Positions 34,773-46,873 of a stretch of DNA of 64,000 nucleotides are shown in pieces (within the stretch, counting starts at the first letter, position 1; every line of letters starts with the position of its first letter). A program made the position numbers and the translations under genes. The DNA comes from Pezicula radicicola (lineage: Eukaryota > Ascomycota > Leotiomycetes > Helotiales > Dermateaceae). Under the pieces are notes generated by a model. It saw only the letters and a program-made list of their open reading frames with translations, was not told the DNA's origin and did not search any database. The stretch is from NCBI GenBank assembly GCA_003008705.1, contig PDUO01000027.1, positions 500,425-564,424 of the forward strand. The letters are read 5' to 3'.

Positions 34773-35847
34773 CTCCGGTTCTCCTATTCCTGCAAGAAGT
34801 CAATACCAGTGACAACTACTTGCAGAACAGAAGAATTTCGTGACTACAAGGAGCAGAAGTTGTAGCCAATGCCACAAAGAAAACCGGGAACTTTTTCAGA
34901 TTCAAACCTTGTAGTCAATGTGCCCAAAGCATAGTTCGTGGAGACTTTAAACAAATCAAAACATACAGTACCTTGGAAGGAGATTGCCTGTATAGTCCAT
35001 TCTCGGCCAGCGGGGTATGAGATAAGGAAGTGAGGCACGAACATTGGCCAAGATGAGGAGTAGCTGGTGACGCGGAGGATGATGGGGTGCGGAGGATGTC
35101 AGGCTGAGAGAGAGGGGTAGTGCTCGAGGTGAGAAGTAGCTTATGATGCGGAGGATGCCAAGTGGAATTGGGAACGATCCAGACTATGAGAGACAAGACT
35201 TGAGAGTACTCGTTGAATTGGACTGGAATATGGAGGATGAAAAGATGAATGAAAGAGAAAGTGAGGAAGTTGGGAAAGGGAAGGAAGAGAGTCATGTGTT
35301 ACTTTGATGTGTATTAAGGTAGGAGGGAGCGAAGCGCGCAAGGATGATGTAACCTTCAGCTCGAATCTATTCTTCGCTCGAACCAAAAAAATCTAAAATC
35401 TTCGCAACTGCCCCATCTCCAGTATCCAAATCAACCTCAAACGAACCAAGTTATCTTCTTTAAAAAAAAAATGTATATAAGTACTCAAGAACAACTCTCT
35501 CCTCTCCTTGTACTGTACAGTACAAAGTTTCCCAGCCCATCCTTCGCATAAATATACCTTACTGTAAGCGAGAAAACAAAAACAAAAAGGGGCAAACTCA
35601 CCACCTCGCCTCAGAAAAGATCGATCCGTCACCCACCATCTCAAACAATCTCAACACAATCACATCCTCCATACCCGTGCCTTAGATACTAACGACTAGT
35701 ATGCTCCACCTCAACCCACATCTTCCTTCCCAAATCCCCAAACCCTCCAAAAAAAAACCCCCCCCCGTTAAAAAAAAGAGCATAACAACAGTCCCATCAT
35801 AATGAAAGCCCACATATACAAAATAAAAGCAAAAGAACAGAATCGTA
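34773..35847. other. Intergenic, no firm gene
   Basis: G-rich on the plus strand up to about 35340, then abruptly C/A-rich to 35830 with several homopolymer tracts (a C8 run at 35757-35766). Short open frames here follow the skew and show no family features. Confidence 0.35.
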
Positions 35848-35937
35848 CTCCCTCGGGTGGGCTTGAACCACCAACCTCTCGATGACAATACAGTGTATTT
35901 AACAGTCGAACGCGCTAGCCAATTGCGCCACGAGGGA
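35848..35937 (-). tRNA. tRNA-Asn (GUU), with a 16-nt intron
   Basis: Minus strand: acceptor arms TCCCTCG/CGAGGGA pair perfectly with discriminator G. The D arm GCGC..GCGC surrounds AATTGGCTA; the anticodon stem TTCGA/TCGAG has loop CTGTTAA giving anticodon GTT. The T arm GGTGG-TTCAAGC-CCACC is perfect. A 16-nt intron (AATACACTGTATTGTC) sits one base 3' of the anticodon, the usual eukaryotic position. Internal box A and box B are intact, so it should be functional. Confidence 0.95.
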
Positions 35938-37055
35938 TGTTTGTTTGATTTGTTTTGATTTCGAACTTGTTATTCGGATACTTGTAGAGCTTAACCGAGG
36001 AGGGTCACCACTTAGAAATTTTTTGAATTTGGGTTCTCAGATAAAAGAGGTTAAGGGGTCGATTGATTCAAGTCAATTTTAATCAGTTTAGTTCTTTCTG
36101 TTTTTGGTTCCTCTCATTATCCTGTAAATGGTGCCACCACATATAACCCTACCGTAAAAAATAGCCTATAAGAGATGATTTGAATAGTTATCTATTTATA
36201 TAGGAGAGATTGACTTGAGTAACTTGCTTAATTTAGGTAACTCATCTAACTTAAGTAACTCAGTTGCCCTAATTAAAATGATCTCTTGTACACTAATTCG
36301 CATAGTATCTAAAATATTCACTCTAAGCAAAGAAGCCCAAATTATATAGGATTTTAAAGCAGTAATATATGACCTGCTCAGAAGATTTGGGGGTACGCTT
36401 TTGGAAGAAGGGCCAAAAAAGTCCGTCTACACACGATCAAGAACACTTAGCAGCCTGCAAAGTACGAGATATATTTTCATTTTTACGAGCTAAGCACGAT
36501 TTAAAATTCATCCTCAATTTATTACCACAAGGCATATTTAAGGCAGACAACGATGTAGCTAGGAAAAATGCTGGCCTGACAAAAGACGCAAAAGGCTGCC
36601 AAGCGAGTGACATGAATTCCCGAATTATCACACCACCCTTAATCCTTCCATCGAACTCAAGGACAAGCGAATACAAGCTCTCTCCTTAACCCTCAAAAAA
36701 CGTTCACAAAGCGCATCCTCCGTCCTCAACCCAAGTCGTTCTCAATCAATCTCGACGTAAAACCACCTTCACCAACACCAACCCACCCCACAACCAATCA
36801 TAAAAGTCACAAAAGCAACCCAGACCAAAAATGCATCAAAAATATATCACAAAATTCACCACCCTAATTTCCCTCCTCGAGAAAACTTCCTTCGTGGCTC
36901 TTTGGTTTATAAAAACCCAGTGCTCCCTTGAAATTGCCGTCGTGTGTCTTGGTAATGCCGAGATCTGGTACTTTGGTTGAAAGAGGTGCGTGATCGGACT
37001 GGTTGCCGTAGAGACTTTTCAGACACCATCGTGTTCTTATTATCGTCATTCGCAT
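35938..37055. other. Intergenic with a MITE copy
   Basis: Contains the second family-B element (36148-36309). The open frames around 36369-36689 on both strands show no family features. The C/A-rich strip 36680-36880 belongs to the skewed DNA described in the findings. Confidence 0.4.
36148..36309. mobile_element. Short inverted-repeat element (MITE family B), copy 2
   Basis: Aligns in reverse orientation with 34033-34177: ATACTATGCGAATTAGTGT..AAGAGATCATTTTAATTAGGG at one end, TATAAGAGATGATTTGAATAG at the other. The interior has three GTTACT/GTAACT motifs, expanded relative to copy 1. Confidence 0.55.
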
Positions 37056-37682
37056 TTATGAGTTTCTTGCTTTCTTCTTTGGTCGATCTGAATTCGGATC
37101 GGATGCAGGTTGACAGTTTGTCCCAAATTCAGACATACTATTTTCTTGTGATGCTTGCCGAGCAGCCTTAGCCGCCTGCATCAAGTCACGAAACATTCTC
37201 TTCTTCTGTTGTCTGTTCGAGTTCGGATTAGTGCCAGGCTGGCCGTTTGTTCCAGGCGTAGAGATGCCATCTTCTTTAGATGCTTGCCTGGCAGCCTTGC
37301 TCGCCTGTATCAAGTCACGAATCACTCTCTTCCTCAGCTGTTTGTTCGAGTTCGGGTCAGGTGGTATTTTATTTCGCATAACTTCAGGACCAGTTGACGA
37401 GCTATTTACGGCTGAGGGTCCCGAGGAAAATGGCATGAAACCATAGTGTTGGGTGTTGTGAATCGGCTGCGGTCCATAATTATCGGTGGTAATATTGATG
37501 ATAATCGTAGTATAGTGATGTACATTGAACTGTGGATGGTACTGAGAACTGTACTGTGTATTGAACTGAGCATCGAACTGCGTATTGTTCTGTGCATTGT
37601 ACTGGGCATTGTGCTGTGCATTGTAAACCACTAAGCCAGACTGTGGTGACAAGCTGGATCCCGACGTAGGTTGGTCCGCCAT
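37056..37682 (-). CDS. Hypothetical low-complexity protein: Asn/Gln/Tyr repeats plus duplicated basic block
   Basis: 208 residues, apparently intronless, with a 5'-leader intron suggested by a TACTGAC branch and TTCAG acceptor just upstream. Residues about 20-55 are short repeats of the type YNAQ/FNTQ/YSSQ. After a spacer come two copies of a roughly 45-residue basic unit (KRVIRDLIQASKAARQAS and KRMFRDLMQAAKAARQAS), each preceded by PNSN(K/R)Q. A third partial unit is truncated to RPKKKARNS, a plausible nuclear signal. No family recognised. The regular repeats and high charge suggest a real, disordered, possibly nuclear protein, but a decayed ORF cannot be excluded. Confidence 0.5.
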   Translation of the reverse strand: MADQPTSGSSLSPQSGLVVYNAQHNAQYNAQNNTQFDAQFNTQYSSQYHPQFNVHHYTTIIINITTDNYGPQPIHNTQHYGFMPFSSGPSAVNSSSTGPEVMRNKIPPDPNSNKQLRKRVIRDLIQASKAARQASKEDGISTPGTNGQPGTNPNSNRQQKKRMFRDLMQAAKAARQASQENSMSEFGTNCQPASDPNSDRPKKKARNS

Positions 37683-38919
37683 ACTGAAACTTTCTCGCTG
37701 AAGCGAAGAGTCAGTACTACAGCATTACAATGAAGTGAGGGCAGGTAACTGGACAGCTGCAAAATTGGCATCCTACCACTGTATCCTCGCAGTGAAGCGA
37801 TGATGCCTACCAAGGGAAGCTCACTGGAGGGCATACGGGCAATGTGAAGAGAAATAATTACGTACCTCGAGCAGACAGAGGTCCGTCCTGTGTATGGTGG
37901 TGTTGATAAAGTCCTAGGCCGGTCGATCACCCGGCAAAGAAACGCACAGTTATGGATAGTTATGGGATTGTGTTCATGAAGAACGAGATTGTATGTTTGA
38001 GGTGAGGAGAAATCACCCCTCGAGGGTTCTTGTGGTAGGTGCTAGCAACAGCCACGGAAAGAGAGCGTCCAGAAGAGGAAGGAAGAACCATACTGTGGAA
38101 GCGTCAACGCCAGTTCCAAACTCGGTCCTCATCTACAAAAGCCGACCTTCGTAATTTGGAGCAAAATAATGCACTGTATTGAATAGCATTGAAGTGTTTA
38201 AAGTGACAGTTCAAGTATTTTCCAGATAATGCGATGTTTCCTGAAGGAGACGGTCTTTGAAGATGAGAGACATCCGAGTAACACGACGATAGTAGGTATT
38301 CAATATGTCCCTTGTGGGTATTGTGACATGAGGCTGTTTAAGGCCAAGAACTAATGATAGTATGGCATCTATCATGAGGGAGGGTGATAGTTTTTGAGCT
38401 TCTCCTCGCTTCCTAGACACGCGCGGGCGCAATGCTAGAGGTTCGTAGGGGTGCACCACGTACAGGTGGAAGCTCATCGCCCCCCCATAAGGGAATTCTT
38501 TGGCGGTGGACATAATCTAGCAGTGCTCTCGCTGGAGGTTCGAACAGGACTCCGAATGCTCAGAATATGATGCTCTAAGTATGATGACAGGATTAGAATG
38601 AACTGGTAATGTTAATGGGGCTCAAACTTGTTCTTATGGGTTGTATCGTGCTGATGATCAGTATTCGTACCATCGCTGAAACTGAAGTCGAGGGGATTCT
38701 GCTAAAATTCACCAGGTGGTGCAAGGAGTGGATTTTATCACGGCCCTGATAGCCTTGTCGCGAGTTCGATATCCTTATAGAGGTCAGCCTCGTAAAAAGG
38801 GACTCCATCAGTCAAGATTGTACATAGAATGCTCCCTCAGCCCAAGAACCATCTATCGACCGCAACATAACACAACAACCACAGAAAACTACCTACCTAC
38901 CCTAAAATTCAAACACAAA
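37683..38919. other. Intergenic, no gene seen
   Basis: 1.2 kb, presumably the promoter and leader of the minus-strand repeat protein on the left. The open frame at 38211-38513 (minus) has no recognisable features. Confidence 0.35.
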
Positions 38920-39631
38920 ATGCACCAAACCAACATCACAAACCTCCTAACCCTCTTAACCCTCATCAAGAAAACCTCAACTTCCATCATTCCCAAAACC
39001 ACCAAGTCCAAACTCATATACAAGTACAAGCACGGACAACTTCAAAGGTAAGCCCCACTCCCGTCCCCCTACCCAACCAACTTACAAAAACATAGAACAC
39101 AATTACTGACTTTATGTCTTCCAGAAACCAAACAACCCTTTTCTCCTCCTCCTTACCCTTCAACTCGACAATGACAACCAAAGCCATCAACGAAACTGAT
39201 TCATTCTGGGCTCTGACACTTTTCAATTTCAATACACTAGATAGTAAGTCGTCCTTTCCTTATCTGAAATCAAATCCGCTCCGCTCCTCCGCATCGCAAA
39301 ATCATCTTCTATTCACCCCGTACATCCCCCACTAAATCCCTCCACCCAACTCCCCCTCTTCAACTCCTCCTCTTCAATCCTCGCTCTTCACCTCCCTCCC
39401 CAACCCGCCCAGCCCCAAATNNNCCATATAAAATACACAAACTAACTCCCCCCCCTCTCATCCGCAGCCCTCCAAAAAACCACCAGCCAATCCACCGGCC
39501 AATCCATCAGCCAAACCATAACCACCCCACAACCTCAATCTCAATCAAAACAACTTCAACCACTAGTGGCACCAAAGAAATTCAACGACACACTTAATAC
39601 ACTGCCGCCCCCAACACACTGGCTATTGTAG
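38920..39631 (+). CDS. Possible small spliced gene, 136 residues, no family
   Basis: Three exons join in frame with good signals: 38920-39047, 39125-39243 and 39468-39631 (GTAAGC/CCAG and GTAAGT/GCAG, branch ACTGAC in intron 1). The product is Thr/Gln/Ser-rich with no domain. Against it: the whole stretch is strongly C/A-rich and G-poor, so long open frames are expected by chance, and intron 2 is 224 bp and contains the NNN gap at 39421-39423. Confidence 0.25.
39421..39423. other. Three undetermined bases (assembly gap)
   Basis: NNN in a C-rich, low-complexity context; the true gap length is unknown. Confidence 0.95.
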
Positions 39632-40057
39632 ATAGAGCCGATAAACAGAGCTTTCTAGGATTGATTTCAAAATCAAATCTGCATTCTTGTAGATAGATGG
39701 TGTTGAATGATTTCCTCCACAGGGAAGTGGCATGTATACTGGCTCCAGGGTTATAGGAAGATAGGAATAGCAACTTGCTGCATCAATATCTGAACTTCAT
39801 TTTGTGCATAAGGTGACAAATGAGAAGAGGGGTCCAGTGTCCAGGGTGATTTTGACCTTAGTAGCCAAGGGCCAAAAATACAGCAAAAGGGTGATTGGCT
39901 TAGAGAAATGTGCCACTGTAATTGCAAAGACGTTAGCTTTGGACAAGTATGATTTCCATACCAGCGATGGCGCACCAAATTTTATGTTAGGGATCATTTT
40001 CATTCGGTCATAGGTTTAGCTAATGTACACACAGTGAAATTTCCTTAGCATAAACCC
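39632..40057. other. Intergenic, no gene seen
   Basis: About 430 bp, including the 3' UTR of the helicase. Short opposing open frames at 39751-40013 are not supported. Confidence 0.4.
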
Positions 40058-43000
40058 TCAGTCCAAGGTAATAAGATCTTCCTCCACATCTTCAGTGTTT
40101 CCAGAAGTTGGATATGGCGTGACTGTTACCGAACGAATGCCTCTTTGATTATCCTGTTCTTCAAGATCTAGCAGAGACACTTCATCACTCAATGCCTTTA
40201 CTGGAGAGATGTGAATTGGTATAGAAAGCATAGCGCCCATATTCGCACGGTCGATAGTTCTACGCTCTTCTCCAGCGACAACTCTAACTCCATTTTGCAT
40301 GACTGCTGGACGATATGTCTCCTTGAAAACCATATTATCAAGTCTTGGCATCGTTGCCAACTTCTGGCGCTCAATATCAAGCTCTCTGTCTGCCTTCTGG
40401 GCATCCCAGTTGTTCCACGACTTCTGGATCTCTTGGATAGATTTTTGGGAATCCTTGCTTGGAGAAGTACCTAATGCTGAATTCATGGGGCTCACAAATG
40501 AAGATTCCAGAGGTACTTGCCATGCTATATCTCTAGCCGGAGAAATATGTGGGATTTCTTGTACCTGGATATCGCAATCGTAGCAAAGGCATGGCTCGCC
40601 ACATGCTTCGTTACAGCGGTGACCACACTCCAAGATCGAAGGGCATGGCTCTTTGCATCGAATGACATCGTGACCAAATGGGTGGCACTTGGCGTAGCAA
40701 GCTGAGACTTTGTTAGCGAAGAATTCATAAGTAGGAAGGGGAATTCTTGGACTTACCGTGGCCACATGGCAACTCCCCACCACATAATCTATCACAACCG
40801 CCATTATTGTCCTTCCACTCAGCTGCTTCGAAAATCTGACTCGATATGCCATGGTTTTTGCACGTAATTGGGAATCCTTGAGCCGGGGAGCCGTCCTCGT
40901 TAATAAGGTTGAAGCATCCCTGCAGACCCATGGTTTCAATAATAGGATCGAACAGTAACTTGCCTTGACCCTTTGCAGTCAAAGTAACAGGGTTACCGAA
41001 AATGTAAAGACCACGACGAGCTCGAGACAACGCGACAACCAAGCGGTTCTGGTTCTCGAGGAAACCAATACCCAGGTAATTATTGCTTCGAACTAAAGAC
41101 AAAAGGATGATGTCATTCTCCTCGCCTTGGTAGCTGTCTACAGTGAAGACATTGAAATACGTATGCCAGCTTAGATCCGGATGCTTCTTTAGCATTCTCA
41201 AGATCAGCTTTCTCTGGCCGTTGTAAAATGTCAAAACAGTGATCTTCGATGGGCTTGTTCCGTTGTAGACAAGATAGTTGAACAGTCCAGTTACCATTTC
41301 AGCTTCATCGATATTAGAACGGCTCGCATCACTATCCCTATTCTCAGGCCAATTGTGACCGAAGAAATAAGAATTTATGCCGCCCATGCCCTCAACCGGT
41401 GGTCGATTAACGTTCCGATCTTTGACATCCTCATGGTCCTCAAGATCTCGATAAAATGGCGCTTTTTCGGTACAGAGTAGCTTCCGAATCTCTGGGATCA
41501 TACGACGCTGCTTATTTAACATTGTGTGCTCGACGGAGTTCATCATCAAGCGCTCAAACAAGGAGATATTTAGATTATATGGCTCTCGTTGCAAGATCTG
41601 GATATTTCCGTGGGCTTGCAGTTGCTTATGATCTCCAACAAGAATCAAATGTTCGAGACTCTCAAAGAGTGCGGCTGCAATAGTACCCTCTAAGGTTTCT
41701 GCTGCTTCTTCGATAAGCATTGCACGTGGCTTCAAACTAGCAAGAAATCCTCGATACTTGGAGAGTCCAGTCGTAGTGCAGCCAATCAGCTTGATTCCAA
41801 GTTGTTTGACAACGGTGACATTAGCGACGTCCTTTTCGATCTTAAGCGTCTGGATTGCTCGAGAATACTCTCCTAGATGAGTAAGGAATGTTTGACGAAT
41901 ATTCTGGTACATTTCCTTCCAGAGATGACGAAATACCACACCACGGTACTTGCTTGGTATGTCCCACAAGTTTTGCATCTTTTGAAGGTACTTCTTCAAT
42001 TTATGATTAGACCAACCAGAAGTGTGCCGGCCTGTGACCATTCGTTGATTGAAAGGGATCCAGGTTCCTCCAAGTGCTTCGAGATCATTGTCGTCAGGGC
42101 TTCCTTCTCCGGCTTCAAGCTCTAGCTCCTGCAGCTGCTCAAACTCGAGGTCTATTTCCTCTTCTTCGAAGCCCATGTTTATTGGAGGGCACTGATCAAT
42201 TGCGACTATATTTTCGTCACCAAGCCAAGAATAGAGTCGAGTAGGGGCCGCAAGTCCTGCCGAAGATGATGCCGATATCCAGCTGTCGTCTTGGAGAGAA
42301 TCATACTGAGCTTGTGTAAGGACACCGCGATCGAGCATCTTCTGGTCAAGTACGGGATCCTCATTAAGAATAGGGGCAAGATCAAACTGAAGCTCCTGGG
42401 TACAGCGTTTTAATTGAGCGAAAGCACTGCCAATCCCTCGGCGACCTCCTGGAAAGTCTTGCTTCTTCCGTAACATAAATAGGGTTCGCTCTTGAATTTC
42501 AGTATTGGCTTGATCTCCGCGCCCTCCCAGACGAATGAAGTCAGGCATGTAAGGTCGGATATGGTTGAGCAGCTGGTCAAGCGCGTGGTTGGTTTGAGCA
42601 GCAACCACGATCGGCGCGTCACCTTCCATCCAATTCTCTAACATCACCATGAGCGCTGCAACAGAGACAAAAGTCTTGCCAGTACCGGGGGGGCCTTGGA
42701 TGATTGCCAAGCGTTTGTTTAGCATTCGTTGCAAGGCTTCGATTTGGGACCCGTCTAGCCCTGTGTTAGCTATATCTGGAAACTCCTCACAAATGTTGAT
42801 GTTATCCAGGGAGTCATCATCCTCGAACGATGTGTCAAACAATTCTTTGTTTTTCTTGGGTACTGTAGTATCTCGGAGAGAGTTCATTGCAACCAAAGGA
42901 TTGGCCTTGATGTATCGAGGCGCGTCCACATCGCGAGTTACCCCGACGATGTGTCTCGAGAGAGGAAATTTCTCTGTCATCAGCTTTTGTAGCGCAACAA

Positions 43001-43712
43001 GCATATGACGTGAGGCTTCGAAATAACCCGTTCGGCTCTCAATCATCATAAAAGGCTCTCCAGGCTGGAAATCGGCTTCTTTTTCATCACCCCAAAAGAG
43101 ATCCACGCTGGGAGGATTTTGATCCAAGCCACCCTTGATGGGACGAGCTGCAATAGTAGCCATTTTGCAGATGGTCCTGAACCTGTCGCGCTGGGGTGAC
43201 AATGCAACAAGCGTGCCCTGTTGCAATCTCTTTGACTGCTCCCAGCGGATCTTCTTTCCAGCTCTCTCATACGAGAATTCTACACGGAACGCGACGCCTT
43301 GTGCACTTGCTTGGATGCCCTTGAAGTATACATGATCATAAATACATGTCGATTCGCCATCGTCCATATTCGGGTGGTCCCTAACCAGTGCGACCGATTC
43401 TCGTAGAGAACCGACGGCATCTTCGCGAAGGATCTGGTAGTGGGCGGCAATGTACGCAGACTTTGAGCGCCAAGGTCCATTGACAATGTTGATCGGGATT
43501 CGCGCACCATATGGCTTGTCGGCATGGTATTCGACATCTCCGGTATTTTCATCCTCGCTACGATCTTGAGGTGCTGGCATTATTTCAGCTTGGCCGGGAA
43601 TTTCTGGCAGGTTTCTCCAGGGCTCTGCAAAGCTTGTCTCTGCCCATGTTTTCCTAACGTGAGCTTCGATAGTAGTTCTGACATCTCCATTGTTTTGCGC
43701 CTTGGAAGCCAT
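40058..43712 (-). CDS. Upf1-like SF1 RNA helicase with NFX1-type Cys-rich segment (SAD-3/Hrr1/ZNFX1-like)
   Basis: Exons 43712-40757 and 40701-40058 (55-bp intron, GTAAGT..CTCAG), 1199 residues. Helicase motifs in order: Walker A GPPGTGKT at about residue 338, Walker B-like MLIEEAAE, GDHKQLQ, QQRRM-like NKQRRMIPEIR, VFTVDSYQGEENDIILLSLVRS and VALSRARRGLYIFGNP. C-terminal Cys/His clusters (CDRLCGGELPCGHACYAKCHP, CGHRCNEACGEPC) are NFX1-type zinc-finger-like. Fungal proteins of this shape include S. pombe Hrr1 and Neurospora SAD-3, helicases of the RNAi/meiotic-silencing machinery; which orthologue this is needs a tree. A leader intron is likely at 43725-43796 (GTAAGC..CTAG). Nuclear or perinuclear by analogy. 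Confidence 0.92.
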
Positions 43713-46149
43713 ATTTGACAGTCACTAGGCAATAAAAGTTAAACCTCGTTGATCAGGAATTTGATCAAATCTGTGAAAAGAACGTCGACTGCTTACCTTT
43801 CGTCAGCTTCCAGACAAACAGTCGCTGTGGTGTAGATGATGTTTTGTACAAGATTCTACAGGGAGGATGTCAGCTTTTGTGTGGTCTTTGCGCAGTGGCT
43901 GGGTACTTCATACCTTTTCTAGCAGAAAAATCAGTGCTGCGCAGAAGAACTGTGATGTATCAGCTCATGTTTGCTGCCCAAGCTTGCTGAGAAAAGCTAT
44001 GTTGGGATTAAATGATTGGAAAGAACGGAAACATTGGCAACGAGGTTGATGTCAACAACAGAAGATCATCTTTCTGCTGCGGCTTGCTGCTGCTGATGAT
44101 GTTGGAGATGGAGGAGGGAACGAAGGTGGGCTGACAAAGGAGAACTTACAAGCACTGGTAAACAAGAGAGGGTTGCCTAAACCCAAGACTAGGTCAGCAA
44201 AACCATAGTGAGGCAGGCGCAAGGAGAAGAAACAACCCCCCAAAGCAGCAGCACTCTTTTCAGCCTTTCAGCTCTACAGCGAAGGACAACCAAAAGATGC
44301 ATCGCTCTAACATGCAGGCAGAGTCTAAAGATGGAATGGAGAACACTTACAAGTCCCGTCGCAATCCCTCCCTCGATTGTTGCTGGATTGTTTCTGTTCT
44401 TGTTGTTGTCGTGGAATAGAAGAGATAGAAGAGAAAGGAGGGCAGCAATAGACCTTGGATTTTTGCACTAATCCCATCGTCGCGACGACGCTCAGAATTT
44501 CTTCTGGGAGGAACCGCCGAGCCTAGAAAGAAAGTGAAGGTGAATTTGATCTTGAATTCAGCTGATGCGGTCTTCAATCGCCGTTTGCTACAAACAAACT
44601 CCAGTGCTCAGGACAGCTGCATCAAGAAAGAATCCGCACAAAGGAAATAACATGAACCACTTTTCTTCCCCAGTCTTGCTCAGACCAAAGATATCTTTCT
44701 AGAGGCAAATTGTCCTTGCGTTAAATCCTTGTCGTGTGTCATGTTGGACAATCAACAATTGTTCAGGGCTTCATACAGAAAGGAACGTCATTGCCGAGGA
44801 AAGACAGCAAACTTCCACTATGTGCGGAAGCTATTGTTAGCAAGTAATTGTTTTTTGCTGCCTTTGGCGGTGAAGAGACGTGGAAGCAAACTCGGATGTT
44901 TTGCCACCATTCTGTAGACTTGTTCTCTTTCAAAAATGAAGTTCCACATCCAAATGTGGACATTGTGACGGCTTCATTTTTGATTCTTTTCTTCAACTGC
45001 GGAAATGGATGTCAATATTTTCAATTACTTCGATTCACCAGCGTTATTTCGATCATCTCCACATCTGTCCTTGACGTTGAAAAAAAAAATTGATCTGCGC
45101 CGGCACAATATTCAAGGAACGAGTGTCCTGAGTTACTCAGTACAGAGGAATTGCTTGCTCTGGGAATACAATAGATGACAAGTTTCATGGAGCCCAGACC
45201 AACTGGGGATTATGCCAATTCTCTCCCCTGTCTGGGTCGCTGAACATTCACTAAAGAGCTAAACAAGATTACCCAGCCCTTTCCGCAAAAGTGATGAACT
45301 CGTTGGTTCTGTCAGTTATTGCATTAGACATCTCTATGTGCCACACCTACCAACGTGGTCTTCACCTAGATGGACATATCTACTTCGGCATTTAAGTGGA
45401 AGTTTGGTACTACTCGTTGAAGTTATGTATTCGATGTCCTTGATGCTGAGCCACAAGTGTCTGCTTAGTGATAGTGTGAGACTCTTTTCCCGGTAAGTTA
45501 TAGGATTGTCGAGGTAGTGTCAGCTAGCACTTTATTTGTGCAAGCAGCCGCAATACTATTGCCTGTTGGAGGCCTATCCCGGCCGGAAAGAACGCCCAAG
45601 GACGTCTTCTTCTTTCCAATTTCTCCCTCTGCCTCTTGGATCAATTGAAAATGTTGATGGAAGATATTGTGGCAGAAAGGGACAGTATTTGGGCTATTGA
45701 TCGTTGATATTACTGTAATGCCTTTTGAAAGTGTCGACAGTATCGTGGCTGGAGAAGGCGATAGTATTGCGGTTCTTCTTTCTAGCAAGTCTGATATCGG
45801 TATATCCCGCAACTCTTTGACATTTCTCTCCTCACCATCCACACTACTACAACCTCCACTCTACGAGTCATCGAGATTCCGCATTCTCTTGTGGTAGATT
45901 AGTCAGCTCTTATAAGGATTGTAAGATTGGTGTAGTTAGAATCTTTTGAACAAATCAATTCCTCTGCTATGATCGTGTGATGTTCGTCCTGTGGTGTATT
46001 CAGACACTCGTTAGTTGTGTATCAACGTGCGAAGGTGAAGTCCTTGAGAGAAGAGAAAGGGGCTTAAGCGAGTGGTTACCAATAATGGTTAGATTTTAGT
46101 CATCATCTGATCAGCGGAACGCGTTGCCGTCGACCTCACTTTGCAAGGA

Positions 46150-46389
46150 CAGAGGTCACGGCAAAAAGTCATGGGAATCTGTTACAGGCTAGCTAATACC
46201 CCGGAAATAAAAGTTTAGAGATAGGTTATAGGGCTCTGTGACAGGCTACAGGCTGTGCTCTATTATTTCCGGGGGCAGAAGCCTGTAGCACACCCCTTAA
46301 AAATAGCCTCTACAGGCTGCTCGTTGCCTGGCCACAGCGTCTGAATTAGTGAACACGGGAATTCCCATGACTTTTTGCCGTGACCTCTG
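46150..46389. mobile_element. 240-bp MITE with 29-bp perfect terminal inverted repeats
   Basis: The left end (46150-46178, starting CAGAGGTCACGGC and including AAAAAGTCATGGG) is the exact reverse complement of the right end (46361-46389). Inside is a second inverted pair, CCCCGGAAATAA and TTATTTCCGGGG, and several ACAGGCT/AGCCTGT motifs. No coding capacity. A related shorter copy is at 30259-30386. The direct flanks here do not show a clear duplication; the 30-kb copy is flanked by TA. Confidence 0.85.
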
Positions 46390-46439
46390 CACAGTGCTTG
46401 TGCCTATCAGCGTAATTTGCCGGATTTCGACCTGCGCCA

Positions 46440-46620
46440 TATACCTGCGAATTATGATTACCCTCTAGAATACAAATTCGATTTTTGAACTTCTATAATT
46501 CTTACTTAAATCTTTTATAAAGTATACTATAAATAGAAGTAAGGTACCTTATTATAATACCTTAATTTTAAGTAATTTAATTAACCCCAAGGTTCTGTTT
46601 TATTAGTTTCTATTATAAAA
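46440..46620. repeat. AT-rich island next to the MITE
   Basis: About 180 bp of TA-rich sequence, RIP-like, immediately right of the inverted-repeat element. Confidence 0.45.
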
Positions 46621-46873
46621 GTAAACTGGTTTTCGAGGTATGTGGCGCAGGTCGAAAACTCGGCAAATTACGCTGATACGCACAAGTATAAAAAAAAAGG
46701 CCGATGCCGTCTCGGTGCGGGGTTCTGTAGTGGGGTTCTGTAGTGGGGTTCTGTCGTGGGGCCTGACTGTAACAGAGTGATGTCCAAGGAGGAGACGTGG
46801 ACGGCGGAAGAGAGAATTTCTTCTTTTTGAAGTTACTTCTTCTAAATTCAAAGGCAGCGAGGAACAGTTCAAG

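Larger units (their letters stand above)
43713..46873. other. 3.1-kb intergenic region with a MITE and an AT-rich relic
   Basis: Left part is the helicase leader (with intron 43725-43796). The middle (44600-46100) has no supported gene. The element at 46150-46389 and the AT-rich island at 46440-46620 follow. The last 200 bp are the promoter of the MetE-like gene. Confidence 0.45.

Noticed and set aside
45498..45897. Opposing open frames of 76-114 residues
   Set aside because: Mutual antisense shadows with no family resemblance or clear leader.
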